DNA of 30,962 nt from Oscillospiraceae bacterium (GCA_015068335.1 SVKT01000003.1:1-30962), one strand, 5' to 3'. Numbered from the stretch's first letter, positions 1 through 7,943 are shown. Notes: generated by a model from the sequence alone, not told the origin. Program-made: numbers and translations.

Positions 1-2
1 GC

Positions 3-116
3 ATGCTGCTGGGAGATGACTATGACCGGGAAGGATTCAACAAGGCCTGGCGTGCGGTGCTGCACAATCAGTTCCACGATATCCTGCCGGGAAGCTCCAT
101 TCAGGAGGTCTATCAG
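3..116 (+). other. GH38 alpha-mannosidase fragment at window edge
   Basis: The first ~36 residues of the open frame contain NQFHDILPGSSIQEVY, which closely resembles the conserved segment of bacterial family GH38 alpha-mannosidases (pattern NQFHD-I-PGSSI-EVY). The His in that segment is a zinc ligand in this family. Nothing like it occurs in EPSP synthases. The similarity stops near base 108-123, where an aroA sequence begins in the same frame. The frame is open to the window edge, so more mannosidase could lie upstream. The exact join cannot be placed because the residues around VYQG could belong to either partner. Confidence 0.7.
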
Positions 117-665
117 GGTACGGACGTCACCGTGGAAGCCGACTGGTCCCAGGCAGGCTTCTGGTACGCCGCCGCCTTTCTGGATAACCCCGTAACGGTG
201 CAGGGGATGAACCCCCGCTCCGTGCAGGGCGATATGGTGGTGGCCGACCTCTACTGGACTCTCGCAAGACCCGGCGATGCGGAGATCGACATCTCCGACT
301 GTCCCGATCTGCTGCCGCCCCTGGCGGTGATGGCCGCGGCGCGCAGCGGAACGACCCATTTCGTCAATGCCGCCCGCCTGCGCATCAAGGAGAGCGACCG
401 CCTTGCCACCGTCAACGCACTGCTCACCGCGCTGGGCGGCGCCGTGCAGGAACACCCCGACGCACTGACCGTTCACGGCGGAACGTCCCTTGCCGGCGGC
501 ACCGTGGACGGCGCCAACGACCACCGCATCGTGATGGCGGCGGCCATTGCCGCCACGGCCTGCACCGGCTCCGTCACCATTCTGGGGGCGGAGGCTGTGA
601 GCAAATCCTATCCCACGTTCTGGGAAGACTACAAAAAACTGGGAGGCGTGATCGATGTCCTCTGA
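3..665 (+). CDS. aroA: EPSP synthase AroA, C-terminal half only, in a chimeric frame
   Basis: From about residue 40 the frame is the C-terminal part of 3-phosphoshikimate 1-carboxyvinyltransferase, which joins PEP to shikimate-3-phosphate in the shikimate pathway. Visible landmarks are VEADWSQAGFW (residues 44-54), a Cys-Pro-Asp-Leu segment near 100-103 with the catalytic-type Asp, KESDRL (129-134), NDHRIVMA (172-179) and KSYPTFWEDY (201-210). Complete AroA proteins are about 420-430 residues, so roughly the first 235 are missing and replaced by GH38-like sequence. The true start is not in the window, and the ATG at base 3 is simply the first in frame. The 3' end overlaps aroC by 11 bases, as expected of an intact aro operon. 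If the join is real, the protein should be inactive, because the active site lies between the two halves. An assembly artefact is equally possible. Confidence 0.85.
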   Translation: MLLGDDYDREGFNKAWRAVLHNQFHDILPGSSIQEVYQGTDVTVEADWSQAGFWYAAAFLDNPVTVQGMNPRSVQGDMVVADLYWTLARPGDAEIDISDCPDLLPPLAVMAAARSGTTHFVNAARLRIKESDRLATVNALLTALGGAVQEHPDALTVHGGTSLAGGTVDGANDHRIVMAAAIAATACTGSVTILGAEAVSKSYPTFWEDYKKLGGVIDVL

Positions 666-1746
666 ATTTGGAAAATTGCTGCGCATCGCTGTCTTCGGTC
701 AGTCCCACGGCAAGGCCATCGGCGTCCATATGGACGGCCTGCCCGCGGGCGAAGCCATTGATATGGACGCGCTGTATGCCTTTATGCGCCGCAGAAAGCC
801 CGGCGCCAACCCTCTCTCCACCCCCCGGAAGGAGGCGGATCTGCCCATCTTCCTCTCCGGCGTGGAAAACGGCGTGACCTGCGGCGCGCCCCTTTGCGCC
901 ATCATCGAAAACAGCGACCAGCACTCCGGCGACTACGCCAAACTGGCCAACACCCCCCGCCCCTCCCACGCAGACTACACCGCGTGGGTCAAGTGGGGCG
1001 GACAGGCGGATATGCGGGGCGGCGGACACTTCTCCGGCCGGCTCACCGCGCCCCTGTGCATCGCCGGCGGCATCGCCAGGCAGATCCTTGCCCGCCGGGG
1101 CATTTACGTGGGCGCGCACCTCGCCTCCGTGGGCGGAGAGCAGGACGCCGCCTTCCCCCTGCATCCCACGGCAGACCTGTTTGATTCCATTGCCGCCAAG
1201 CCCTTCCCCGTGCTGGACGACGAGGCCGGCGAGCGGATGCAGCAGGCGATCCTGGACGCCCGGCAGGCGCAGGACTCCGTGGGCGGCGTCATCGAATGCG
1301 CTGCCATCGGCCTGCCCGCAGGGCTGGGTGACCCGATGTTTGATGGGCTGGAAAACCGCCTTGCCGCCGCCCTCTTCGGCATCCCCGCCGTCAAGGGCGT
1401 GGAGTTCGGTCTGGGCTTCGGCTCGGCGCTGCTGCGGGGCAGCGAGAACAACGACCCCTTCCGGATGGAAGACGGCCGCGTGGTCACCGAAACCAACCGC
1501 GCCGGCGGCATCCTGGGCGGCATCACTACCGGAATGCCGGTGACGCTGCGGGTGGCCGTCAAGCCCACGCCATCCATCTCCAAGCCCCAGCAGACGGTGG
1601 ATCTTTCCACCGGCGAGAACACCGAACTGGTCATCGGCGGGCGCCACGACCCCTGCATCGCGCACCGGGCCGTCCCCGTTGTGGAGGCGGTCACCGCCGC
1701 CGTACTGTTAGACATCTTATTGGAGGGCAACTATGGAACTTTCTGA
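655..1746 (+). CDS. aroC: Chorismate synthase
   Basis: This 363-residue protein has the normal length for chorismate synthase, the FMNH2-dependent enzyme that converts EPSP to chorismate, the last common step of aromatic biosynthesis. Family landmarks are GQSHGKAIG near the N-terminus, RPSHADYTAW followed by a Gly-rich RGGGHFSGR segment (about residues 100-130), ETNRAGGILGGITTG (about 280-295) and GRHDPCIAHRAVP near the C-terminus. The start at 655 is supported by GGGAGG at 641-646, eight bases upstream and inside the end of aroA. The two genes overlap by 11 bases and the next gene begins 14 bases before this one stops, so translation is probably coupled along the operon. Large antisense frames over this gene are composition artefacts. 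Confidence 0.97.
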   Translation: MSSEFGKLLRIAVFGQSHGKAIGVHMDGLPAGEAIDMDALYAFMRRRKPGANPLSTPRKEADLPIFLSGVENGVTCGAPLCAIIENSDQHSGDYAKLANTPRPSHADYTAWVKWGGQADMRGGGHFSGRLTAPLCIAGGIARQILARRGIYVGAHLASVGGEQDAAFPLHPTADLFDSIAAKPFPVLDDEAGERMQQAILDARQAQDSVGGVIECAAIGLPAGLGDPMFDGLENRLAAALFGIPAVKGVEFGLGFGSALLRGSENNDPFRMEDGRVVTETNRAGGILGGITTGMPVTLRVAVKPTPSISKPQQTVDLSTGENTELVIGGRHDPCIAHRAVPVVEAVTAAVLLDILLEGNYGTF

Positions 1747-2869
1747 AATCCGCACAAAAATCGACGCCGTGGACGAGCAGTTGCTGCAACTGTTTCTGGA
1801 ACGGATGGCGCTGGCCGAGGAAGTGGCCGCCTATAAAAACGAACATCACCTCCCCATCCTGAACAAGCAGCGGGAGCGGGAAGTGCTGGCCAAAGTCACC
1901 GAAAAGGCCGGAGACAAGGAGCGCTACGCCTACCACCTCTACTCCACCCTGTTTGAACTGGCACGCTCCCGGCAGGCGGAACTGATCTGCGCGCCCACCC
2001 GGGTGGCCGCACAGGTAAAGGCCTCCCTCTCCGCCGGCAGCGACGTCTTCCCCCAGACGGGTCTGGTGGCCTGTCAGGGCGTGGAGGGCGCCAACTCCCA
2101 GGTGGCCTGCGACCGCCTGCTGCCCCGGGGCAACATCGTATTCGTCAAGACCTTTGACGCGGTGGTCTCCGCGGTGGAGTCCGGACTGTGCAAGTTCGGC
2201 GTGCTGCCCATCGAAAACAGTTCCAACGGCTCCGTCCGCGCCGTCTACGAACTGCTGCAAGACCACAAACTGTCCATCGTCCGCTCCACCCGCCTGTGCA
2301 TCCGCCACGAACTGCTGACCCTGCCCGGCGTGAAGATGCAGGACATTACCGAGATCTACTCCCACCAGCAGGCCATCGGCCAGTGCAGCAAGTTCCTGAA
2401 CAGCCTCACCGGCGTGCACGTCATCCCCTGCGACAACACCGCCGTGGCCGCCAAAATGGTGGCGGAGTCCGGCAACCGCCACGCCGCCGCCATCTCCTCC
2501 CACCCCTGCGCCGCCCTGTACGGTCTGGAATGCATCAACGACTCCATTCAGGACAGCGACAACAACTACACCCGCTTCATCTGCGTGTCCAAAGATCCCG
2601 TCATCTACGCCGGCGCCAGCCGCATCAGCCTCATCGTCTCCACGGACAACAAGCCCGGCGCCCTTTACGAGATCCTCGCCAAACTGGCGGCTCTGGGCAT
2701 CAATATGACCAAGTTGGAGTCCTGCCCCGTAACGGGCCGGAATTTCGAGTTCATCTTCTTCCTGGAAATCGAAGCCTCCGTGCAGGACCCCGGCGTGATG
2801 GCGATGTTGCAGGAACTGGAACGCAATTGCAGCGGCTTCCAGTATCTGGGCGCTTACGCAGAGATCTGA
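1733..2869 (+). CDS. pheA: Bifunctional chorismate mutase / prephenate dehydratase (P-protein)
   Basis: This 378-residue P-protein converts chorismate to prephenate and then to phenylpyruvate, committing flux to phenylalanine. Residues 1-85 form an AroQ-class chorismate mutase helix bundle (ELSEIRTKIDAVDEQLLQLF, then ERMALAEEVAAYK). Residues ~110-285 are prephenate dehydratase, with GVEGANSQ, PIENSSNGSV and the active-site Thr-Arg-Phe of NNYTRF. Residues ~296-375 are an ACT domain with GALYEILAKLAALGINMTKL followed by ESCP, where most families have ESRP. The ACT domain normally mediates feedback inhibition by phenylalanine. A GGAGG six bases upstream, inside aroC, supports the start. aroE-aroK follows after one base. 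No tyrosine-branch gene is visible. Confidence 0.96.
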   Translation: MELSEIRTKIDAVDEQLLQLFLERMALAEEVAAYKNEHHLPILNKQREREVLAKVTEKAGDKERYAYHLYSTLFELARSRQAELICAPTRVAAQVKASLSAGSDVFPQTGLVACQGVEGANSQVACDRLLPRGNIVFVKTFDAVVSAVESGLCKFGVLPIENSSNGSVRAVYELLQDHKLSIVRSTRLCIRHELLTLPGVKMQDITEIYSHQQAIGQCSKFLNSLTGVHVIPCDNTAVAAKMVAESGNRHAAAISSHPCAALYGLECINDSIQDSDNNYTRFICVSKDPVIYAGASRISLIVSTDNKPGALYEILAKLAALGINMTKLESCPVTGRNFEFIFFLEIEASVQDPGVMAMLQELERNCSGFQYLGAYAEI

Positions 2870-2870
2870 T

Positions 2871-4115
2871 ATGGAGAACAAAATCTACGGCCTGCTGGGC
2901 CGCAAACTGGGACACAGTTGGTCTGGGCCCATCCACGCCGCTCTGGGTTGCGAAGACTACCGGCTCATTGAACTGGAACCGGAGGACCTGAAAGACTTCC
3001 TCGCCCGCAGTGACATCGGCGGCCTGAACGTCACCATCCCCTACAAGCGGGATGTGATGCAATACTGCGATGTCATCGACGACGCCGCCCTTGCCATCGG
3101 CAGCGTCAACACCCTCGCCCGCCGCGCCGACGGCAAACTGTATGCCTGGAACACCGACGCCGCCGGCTTCCTCTGGATGGCAAAGCGGGCGGGCATCGGC
3201 TTCCGGGGGCAGAAGGTGGTCATCCTCGGCAGCGGCGGCGCCTCCCTGACAGCCCGGGCGATGTGCCGGGCGGAGGGCGCGCGGGAGGTCATTGTGGTGT
3301 CCCGCTCCGGCGAGAACAACTACGACAATCTCCACCGCCACGCCGACGCCGACCTCATCGTGAACACCACGCCGGTGGGGATGTATCCCCGCACCGGTGA
3401 AACGCCGGTGGATCTCACCGCCTTCCCCGCCTGCCGGGGCGTGCTGGATGTGATCTACAACCCCCGCCGCACGGCCCTGCTGCTGCAAGCGGAAGCGCTG
3501 GGCATCCCCTGCTCTGACGGTCTCCCTATGCTGGTGGCCCAGGCCAAGGCCGCAGAGGAGCATTTCTTCCACAAGTCCATCCCCGACAGTGAAAACGAGC
3601 GCATCCTGGCGATGCTGCGCCGGGAGATGACCAACCTCGTACTCATCGGAATGCCCGGCTGCGGCAAGACCACGGTGGGGCAGGAACTCGCCCGCCTGAC
3701 CGGGCGGGAGGCCATCGACCTGGACGCGTGTATCGCGGAAAAGGCGGGCTGCTCCATTCCGGAGATCTTTGCCCGGGAGGGCGAAGCCGCCTTCCGGGCG
3801 CTGGAACGGGAGGTGACCGCCGAGGTCGGCAAAGGGTCCGGCAAGATCATCCTCACCGGGGGCGGCGTGGTGAAAGATCCGCGCAACTACGCCCCGCTCC
3901 GTCAGAACGGACGCATCTATCACCTGATGCGCGCGCTGGATGCGCTGCCCACCGACGGGCGACCCCTTTCCCAGACCACCGCCCTCTCCACCCTGTGGGA
4001 GGAGCGCAAGGCGCTGTACGAGGCGTTCCGCGACACCGTCATCGACAACAACGGCCCGGCGGAGGATACCGCCGCAGCCATTTGGAGGGATTTTTGTGAA
4101 AATTCTGGTGCTTAA
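2871..4115 (+). CDS. aroE/aroK: Shikimate dehydrogenase-shikimate kinase fusion
   Basis: This single 414-residue frame carries two shikimate-pathway enzymes. Residues 1-250 are NADP-dependent shikimate dehydrogenase (AroE): a GHSWSGPIH substrate-loop variant of the usual HSxSP motif, NVTIPYK with the catalytic Lys, NTDAAGF, the dinucleotide-binding GSGGAS, and NTTPVGM. Residues ~253-412 are shikimate kinase (AroK): Walker A GMPGCGKTT (about 259-267), DLDACIAEKAG with the magnesium and shikimate-binding Asp, FRALEREV, the TGGGVV turn and the lid DGRPL. Both halves look complete, so consecutive reactions (dehydroshikimate to shikimate to shikimate-3-phosphate) are likely done by one polypeptide. 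The ribosome site is weak and the gene starts one base after pheA stops, suggesting translational coupling. The end overlaps aroQ by 20 bases. Confidence 0.95.
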   Translation: MENKIYGLLGRKLGHSWSGPIHAALGCEDYRLIELEPEDLKDFLARSDIGGLNVTIPYKRDVMQYCDVIDDAALAIGSVNTLARRADGKLYAWNTDAAGFLWMAKRAGIGFRGQKVVILGSGGASLTARAMCRAEGAREVIVVSRSGENNYDNLHRHADADLIVNTTPVGMYPRTGETPVDLTAFPACRGVLDVIYNPRRTALLLQAEALGIPCSDGLPMLVAQAKAAEEHFFHKSIPDSENERILAMLRREMTNLVLIGMPGCGKTTVGQELARLTGREAIDLDACIAEKAGCSIPEIFAREGEAAFRALEREVTAEVGKGSGKIILTGGGVVKDPRNYAPLRQNGRIYHLMRALDALPTDGRPLSQTTALSTLWEERKALYEAFRDTVIDNNGPAEDTAAAIWRDFCENSGA

Positions 4116-4524
4116 CGGCCCCAATATGAATCTGCTGGGCATCCGCCAGCCGGAGATCTACGGCAAGGCCACTTACAGCGACCTGCTGGATCTGATCCGC
4201 GCAAAGGCCGACGAACTGGGTGCGGAGGTCTCCTTCTTCCAGTCCAACCACGAGGGCGCGCTGGTGGACGCCATCCAGCAGGCCTATTTCGACGAGGTGG
4301 ACGGCATCATCATCAACCCCGCCGCCTACACCCACACCAGCGTGGCGCTGCTGGACGCCGTGAAGGCGGTGGGCATCCCCACGGTGGAGGTCCACGTGTC
4401 CGACCCGGACAGCCGGGAGGACTTCCGGCACATCTCCTACATCCGCGCCGCCTGCATCGCCACCATCCGCGGTCACGGGCTGGGCGGCTATCTGGAAGCG
4501 CTGGAACTGCTGTGCATCCGATAA
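4096..4524 (+). CDS. aroQ: Type II 3-dehydroquinate dehydratase
   Basis: This 142-residue protein has the typical size of a dodecameric type II dehydroquinase, which removes water from 3-dehydroquinate to give 3-dehydroshikimate. Motifs are NGPNMNLLG, the lid Tyr in EIYG, SNHEG, INPAAYTHTSVAL, the substrate-binding EVHVSD, and a C-terminal GHGLGGY. I chose the GTG at 4096 because GGAGGGA (4084-4090) lies just upstream and the protein then begins with KILVLNGPN exactly like the family. An ATG further upstream in the same frame would add 52 residues of aroK shadow sequence. It is the last gene of the aro operon and is followed at once by an intrinsic terminator. Confidence 0.96.
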   Translation: MKILVLNGPNMNLLGIRQPEIYGKATYSDLLDLIRAKADELGAEVSFFQSNHEGALVDAIQQAYFDEVDGIIINPAAYTHTSVALLDAVKAVGIPTVEVHVSDPDSREDFRHISYIRAACIATIRGHGLGGYLEALELLCIR

Positions 4525-4535
4525 GGGAATAACAA

Positions 4536-4570
4536 AAAGGCAGGAGCCTCCGCTCCTGCCTTTCTTTTTC
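4536..4570 (+). terminator. Intrinsic terminator of the aro operon
   Basis: A perfect 12-bp stem (4536-4547 with 4552-4563) with a CTCC loop is followed by a T-rich run to 4569. It begins 12 bases after the aroQ stop. Confidence 0.92.
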
Positions 4571-4576
4571 TCACGC

Positions 4577-4616
4577 CGCAAAAGGAAAAGGACTGCCGCA
4601 TACGCGGCAGTCCTTT
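4577..4616 (-). terminator. Intrinsic terminator of the cstA operon
   Basis: A 13-bp stem (4587-4599 with 4604-4616) with a four-base loop. Read on the minus strand it is followed by a CCTTTTCCTTTT-type T-rich tract. It lies 50 bases after the cstA stop and faces the aro terminator. Confidence 0.85.
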
Positions 4617-4666
4617 CTTGATAACGGAGACTGGCAAAACTCCGTTGATCTTACGGTTGGCTTAAA

Positions 4667-6376
4667 TTACTTCGCAGCCTTCTTCTTGCCGAAGATGGTC
4701 ATAACACCCTCGACGGCCAGAACGATGGCCAGAACGACCAGCAGAGCACCAACGATGGCCTGGACCCAGGGACCCCAGTCAGCGCCACCGGCCTTGATCA
4801 GGTCGATCTGAGTCATAGTGTTGATGATCAGAGAAGCGATGGTGACAGCCAGCATAAAGAACATGGGGATCCAGCACATAGCGTTCTTCTTGCCGATGTT
4901 GCCCAGCCAAGCGGCCAGAGCCAGCAGAGCCAGAGCGGCCAGCAACTGGTTGGCAGAGCCGAACAGAGCCCAGATCTTGCCGTAGCCGTTCATACCCAGC
5001 AGGATGCCCAGCACCACGGTGATGACGGTGGCGACATAGGGATTGGACAGGACCTTCTTGTAGCCGGTGACGTTCTCGGGAGTCTCACCCTTGGAAGCGT
5101 CGATCCAGAACTCCTGGAACATAAAGCGGCCCAGACGGGTAGCGGTGTCCAGAGAGGTCAGGCAGAAGGTGGAGTAGGTCAGAACCAGCAGAGTGTACAG
5201 AACATTGTACAGGCCGCCGCGGCTGGGATCGATCATAGAAGCGATACCGCCGCCGAAGATAGCGGTGGCGCCGGAGAAGGCCTGCTCGGTGCCGTTGAAG
5301 GAATAAGCGTGAGCGACAGCGCACAGGGTCAGGATGGCCAGGACGCACTCGATCAGCATACCGCCGTAAGCGATGGGCTTCGCGTCGGTTTCCTTATCCA
5401 ACTGCTTGGAGGTGGTACCGGAGCCAACCAGAGAATGGAAGCCGGAGATAGCACCGCAAGCGATGGTGGTGAACAGAACGGGGAACACGGGGGTGGTGTT
5501 GCCTTCCTTGGTCAGCAGGGGCAGGGTGTCCATAGTGGGGTTGCCCATAACCACGGCGACCACGGCCAGGCCCAGCATTGCGTACAGCAGGAAGGAGGAC
5601 AGGTAGTCACGGGGCTGCAACAGGATCCACACGGGAGTGACGGAGGCGACCAGGATGTAACCGCCGACGATCCACATCCAGGCGGTGGTGCTCAGGCGGA
5701 CGGGATAGAAGTTCAGGCCGATGACGATGATGGCCGCGATGGCGATGACGCCGACAACAGAAGCGATGCCAACGGGAGCGCCCTTACGGTAAACAAAGAA
5801 ACCGAAGATGATGGCAATCAGGATGAACAGCAGAGAAACCATAGCAACCTGAGCGTTGGCAACGCCGGCAGCGGTCAGTTCCTTGGTGCCTTCCACATAA
5901 GTGACGCCGAAAGTACCGGCAACGATGGATGCGAAAGCAGCCACGACCAGGATCAGGGTCAGATAAGAGAAGATAACGAACAGACGCTTGGCGCGGACGG
6001 ACATATTGGCAGAGATGATCTCGCCGATGGACTTACCGCCGTGACGCACGGATGCGAACAGGGCGCCGAAGTCGTGCACGCCGCCGAAGAAGATACCACC
6101 GATGACGATCCACAGGGTGCAGGCCAGCCAGCCGAAGCCGGCGCCGGCAGCGCTGATGGGGCCGGTGATGGGGCCGGCGCCAGCGATGGAGGAGAAGTGA
6201 TGGCCCATCAGAACGGGGGCCTTTGCGGGGACATAGTCGATACCATCTTCCATGGTATGAGCGGGGGTTTCGCCGCCTTCACCGACACCCCACTGCTTGC
6301 ACAGCCAGCGGCCATAGAAGATATAGCCGAGCAGAAGCAGAGCAGAGCCAATGATGACAAGAAGCAAACCAGACAT
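4667..6376 (-). CDS. cstA: Carbon starvation protein CstA family transporter
   Basis: This 569-residue polytopic membrane protein belongs to the CstA/BtsT family, which imports peptides or pyruvate. Family landmarks are the N-terminal segment with YGRWLCKQWGV, the region HHFSSIAGAGPITGPI (about residues 59-74), FFGGVHDFGALFASVRHGGK, and FHSLVGSGTTSKQLD in the middle. More than a dozen hydrophobic segments are evident. GGGAG lies nine bases upstream of the ATG, and the preceding gene on the strand ends only 17 bases away, so the two share the promoter at 6982-7010. The substrate (peptides or pyruvate) cannot be told from sequence. In a ferredoxin-using anaerobe, pyruvate uptake or re-uptake is a reasonable guess. 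Confidence 0.93.
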   Translation of the reverse strand: MSGLLLVIIGSALLLLGYIFYGRWLCKQWGVGEGGETPAHTMEDGIDYVPAKAPVLMGHHFSSIAGAGPITGPISAAGAGFGWLACTLWIVIGGIFFGGVHDFGALFASVRHGGKSIGEIISANMSVRAKRLFVIFSYLTLILVVAAFASIVAGTFGVTYVEGTKELTAAGVANAQVAMVSLLFILIAIIFGFFVYRKGAPVGIASVVGVIAIAAIIVIGLNFYPVRLSTTAWMWIVGGYILVASVTPVWILLQPRDYLSSFLLYAMLGLAVVAVVMGNPTMDTLPLLTKEGNTTPVFPVLFTTIACGAISGFHSLVGSGTTSKQLDKETDAKPIAYGGMLIECVLAILTLCAVAHAYSFNGTEQAFSGATAIFGGGIASMIDPSRGGLYNVLYTLLVLTYSTFCLTSLDTATRLGRFMFQEFWIDASKGETPENVTGYKKVLSNPYVATVITVVLGILLGMNGYGKIWALFGSANQLLAALALLALAAWLGNIGKKNAMCWIPMFFMLAVTIASLIINTMTQIDLIKAGGADWGPWVQAIVGALLVVLAIVLAVEGVMTIFGKKKAAK

Positions 6377-6393
6377 ATTGATACTCTCCCTTC

Positions 6394-6915
6394 TTATTTT
6401 CCCTTGGATCCAAAGTTGGATTCAAGAGTCTTTTTTGCTCCCTTTCCGGCTGGATTAGAAAGGAAGCTTTGCGTGGATATTTCCATTGCAGCAATGTGAT
6501 ACTCCATCCAGCCATGGAGTGCCAGTCGAAAGTTTTTCTGGAAGCGGGTCTTCTGGATCAGCGCTTTCGCTTCCGGATCAATGGTGTCCGCCAGGATCAC
6601 CAGCGTCACATAGGAGGACTTGTGTTCCTTGTGGGGACGGATCTGCGCCATACCTTCTTTCAGGGCAAGGTCGATCTGGGCTTTCGCCGTGGCGGCGTCC
6701 AGATGCTCGGCCAGGAAGAAGTAGGTGTAGTCATACTGCTCGTAGGCGCTGATGACCACCTTCTTGCTGAACGCATAATTTTCGTCCCGCATAAAGAAAG
6801 TCGCTGTGGCGGGATATTCGGCACCGCTCTCCGTGCGGACGTCCCGCGCGATGTTGTAGTGGTGGGAATAGGCTTCCAGCAACTTTTCAAGCCGCTCCTG
6901 CCGGGTCATTTCCAT
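6394..6915 (-). CDS. Unknown protein co-transcribed with cstA
   Basis: I do not recognise a named family. The 173-residue product is soluble-looking, with no signal peptide or membrane segment. It has a helical N-terminus (RQERLEKLLEAY), a central part rich in Tyr and Phe (YEQYDYTYFFLAEHLD), a conserved-looking VTLVILAD segment, a basic RFQKNFRLALHGW stretch and a Lys/Gly-rich tail. I start it at the ATG at 6915. A TTG at 6936 is in frame but would itself overlap the GGGAGG (6934-6929), which lies 13 bases before the ATG. It is the first gene of a two-gene operon with cstA, 17 bases apart, behind a near-consensus promoter and a 60-base leader. The arrangement suggests a CstA-related accessory or regulatory role, which is inference from position only. 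Confidence 0.8.
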   Translation of the reverse strand: MEMTRQERLEKLLEAYSHHYNIARDVRTESGAEYPATATFFMRDENYAFSKKVVISAYEQYDYTYFFLAEHLDAATAKAQIDLALKEGMAQIRPHKEHKSSYVTLVILADTIDPEAKALIQKTRFQKNFRLALHGWMEYHIAAMEISTQSFLSNPAGKGAKKTLESNFGSKGK

Positions 6916-6944
6916 AGGTTCTCTACCGCCTCCCAACGTTGCTC

Positions 6945-6967
6945 GGGTCTATGAAGACATAAGACCC
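6945..6967 (-). promoter_or_regulatory. Hairpin in the leader of the cstA operon
   Basis: In the 5' untranslated region the minus strand folds as GGGTCT-T-ATG / CAT-AGACCC with a four-base loop and one bulged base. It sits between the predicted transcription start (~6975) and the ribosome site. No T run follows, so it is not a terminator; it may stabilise the mRNA or bind a regulator. Confidence 0.5.
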
Positions 6968-6981
6968 CATTGATGTTAGAC

Positions 6982-7010
6982 ATTATACACGTTTTGCCGT
7001 TTGTTGTTAA
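6982..7010 (-). promoter_or_regulatory. Sigma-A promoter for the cstA operon
   Basis: On the minus strand the -35 box TTAACA (7010-7005) and a perfect -10 TATAAT (6987-6982) are separated by 17 bases. The start codon of the first gene is about 67 bases downstream of the -10 box. The flanking DNA from 7011 to 7085 is unusually AT-rich for this window. Confidence 0.85.
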
Positions 7011-7167
7011 GAGGGCATTTATATTTTTGTATACTATATGTAAATATCCCGTTAATAAATCGGCATATTTCATAATTTTTTGTCAATTCCGCCGAGGCGG
7101 AGGCCCGTTTTTCTTAACGCTTTCGCCAAACCGCCCCTCCTCTTTATGCGCAAAGTTTACTCCAAGC

Positions 7168-7199
7168 AAAAAGAGCGGCGGCACTTTCGTGCCGCCGCT
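7168..7199 (-). terminator. Intrinsic terminator of the GntR regulator gene
   Basis: An 11-bp perfect stem (7174-7184 with 7189-7199) with a four-base loop. On the minus strand it runs into CTTTTT (plus-strand A run 7168-7172). It lies 21 bases after the regulator's stop codon. Confidence 0.92.
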
Positions 7200-7220
7200 T
7201 CCGCAAACGTTTTCCTTAAT

Positions 7221-7904
7221 TCATTCCTGCAAGGTATTGAGCAGATGCTTCATATGGATGCTCATCGCGTGACGGGCACCTACCTCATCCCGCTTCATCA
7301 GAAATTCCAGAATGAGCCGGTTGTCCTCAATGGCCACGTCCTGCATATGCCGGCGATTGCCCGAGATCTGCATAATCTCGTTCACGGCGCTGTTGATAAT
7401 GGGATACAGCCGCCGCATATACTCGTTGTGCGACGCTTTGATGATGGCAAGATGGAACTCCTGATCCGCCAGCGGCCAGTCACCGCCCTGTCGGGAAACC
7501 TCCTCCATCCGCTCCGCTTTTTTGCGGATCTGCCGCAGTTCCTCATCCGTGGCCCGCTGGCAGGCCATCGCCGCGGTGGCAGGCTCGAAGATCAGGCGCA
7601 TTTCAAAAAGATCCCGCGCCCGGACGCGGGAGTGCAGCGCGGACAGTTCCGTCAGATCCACGCCGCCGGTGGGAAGTTCCGCCGCCACGAAGGTGCCTTT
7701 GCCCCGCCGGATCTCCAAGATCCCCTGCACCGCCAGAAAGGAGATCGCCTCCCGCAGCGTGGTGCGGCTGACATCCAGTGCGGCGCTGAGTTCGTTCTCG
7801 TTGGGCAGTTTGCTGCCCGCCTCGTAGAGATGCTCCTCCACGATCATTTCATACAGGCGGTCGGCTGTCTGTTCCGACAACTTTACCTTCTTCATATCCG
7901 GCAC
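7221..7904 (-). CDS. GntR family transcriptional regulator, FadR subfamily (FCD domain)
   Basis: This 227-residue repressor-type protein has an N-terminal winged helix-turn-helix (about residues 10-75). It includes SKLPNENELSAALDVSRTTLREAI and the wing RRGKGTFV. A helical FCD effector domain follows (about 95-222), with RARDLFEMRLIFEP, the metal-ligand-type His in EFHLAIIKASHN, and RHAMSIHMKHL near the end. I choose the GTG at 7904 because AAGGAG (7916-7912) is seven bases upstream; the ATG at 7895 in the same frame is 16 bases away. It diverges from the MinD-VOR operon, and repeats between the two promoters are plausible operators. FCD regulators usually sense small organic acids, so a branched-chain 2-oxoacid or related acid is a reasonable guess for the ligand. 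Confidence 0.93.
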   Translation of the reverse strand: MPDMKKVKLSEQTADRLYEMIVEEHLYEAGSKLPNENELSAALDVSRTTLREAISFLAVQGILEIRRGKGTFVAAELPTGGVDLTELSALHSRVRARDLFEMRLIFEPATAAMACQRATDEELRQIRKKAERMEEVSRQGGDWPLADQEFHLAIIKASHNEYMRRLYPIINSAVNEIMQISGNRRHMQDVAIEDNRLILEFLMKRDEVGARHAMSIHMKHLLNTLQE

Positions 7905-7943
7905 ACGACCACTCCTTTCACGTGTTTCTGCTTGATTGCCTTT

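Noticed and set aside
5309..6499. 396-codon plus-strand frame opposite cstA.
   Set aside because: The translation is a repetitive Asp/Gly/Gln-rich mirror of the CstA codons, with no ribosome site or promoter.
7087..7116. Short CCGCC-GAG-GGCGG type hairpin followed by TTTTT on the plus strand.
   Set aside because: No plus-strand gene precedes it, so there is no transcript for it to end; the stem is short.
7117..7130. Possible CcpA (cre) site CGAAAGCGTTAAGA upstream of the cstA promoter.
   Set aside because: It has two mismatches to the core consensus and lies over 100 bases from the promoter; chance is a sufficient explanation.
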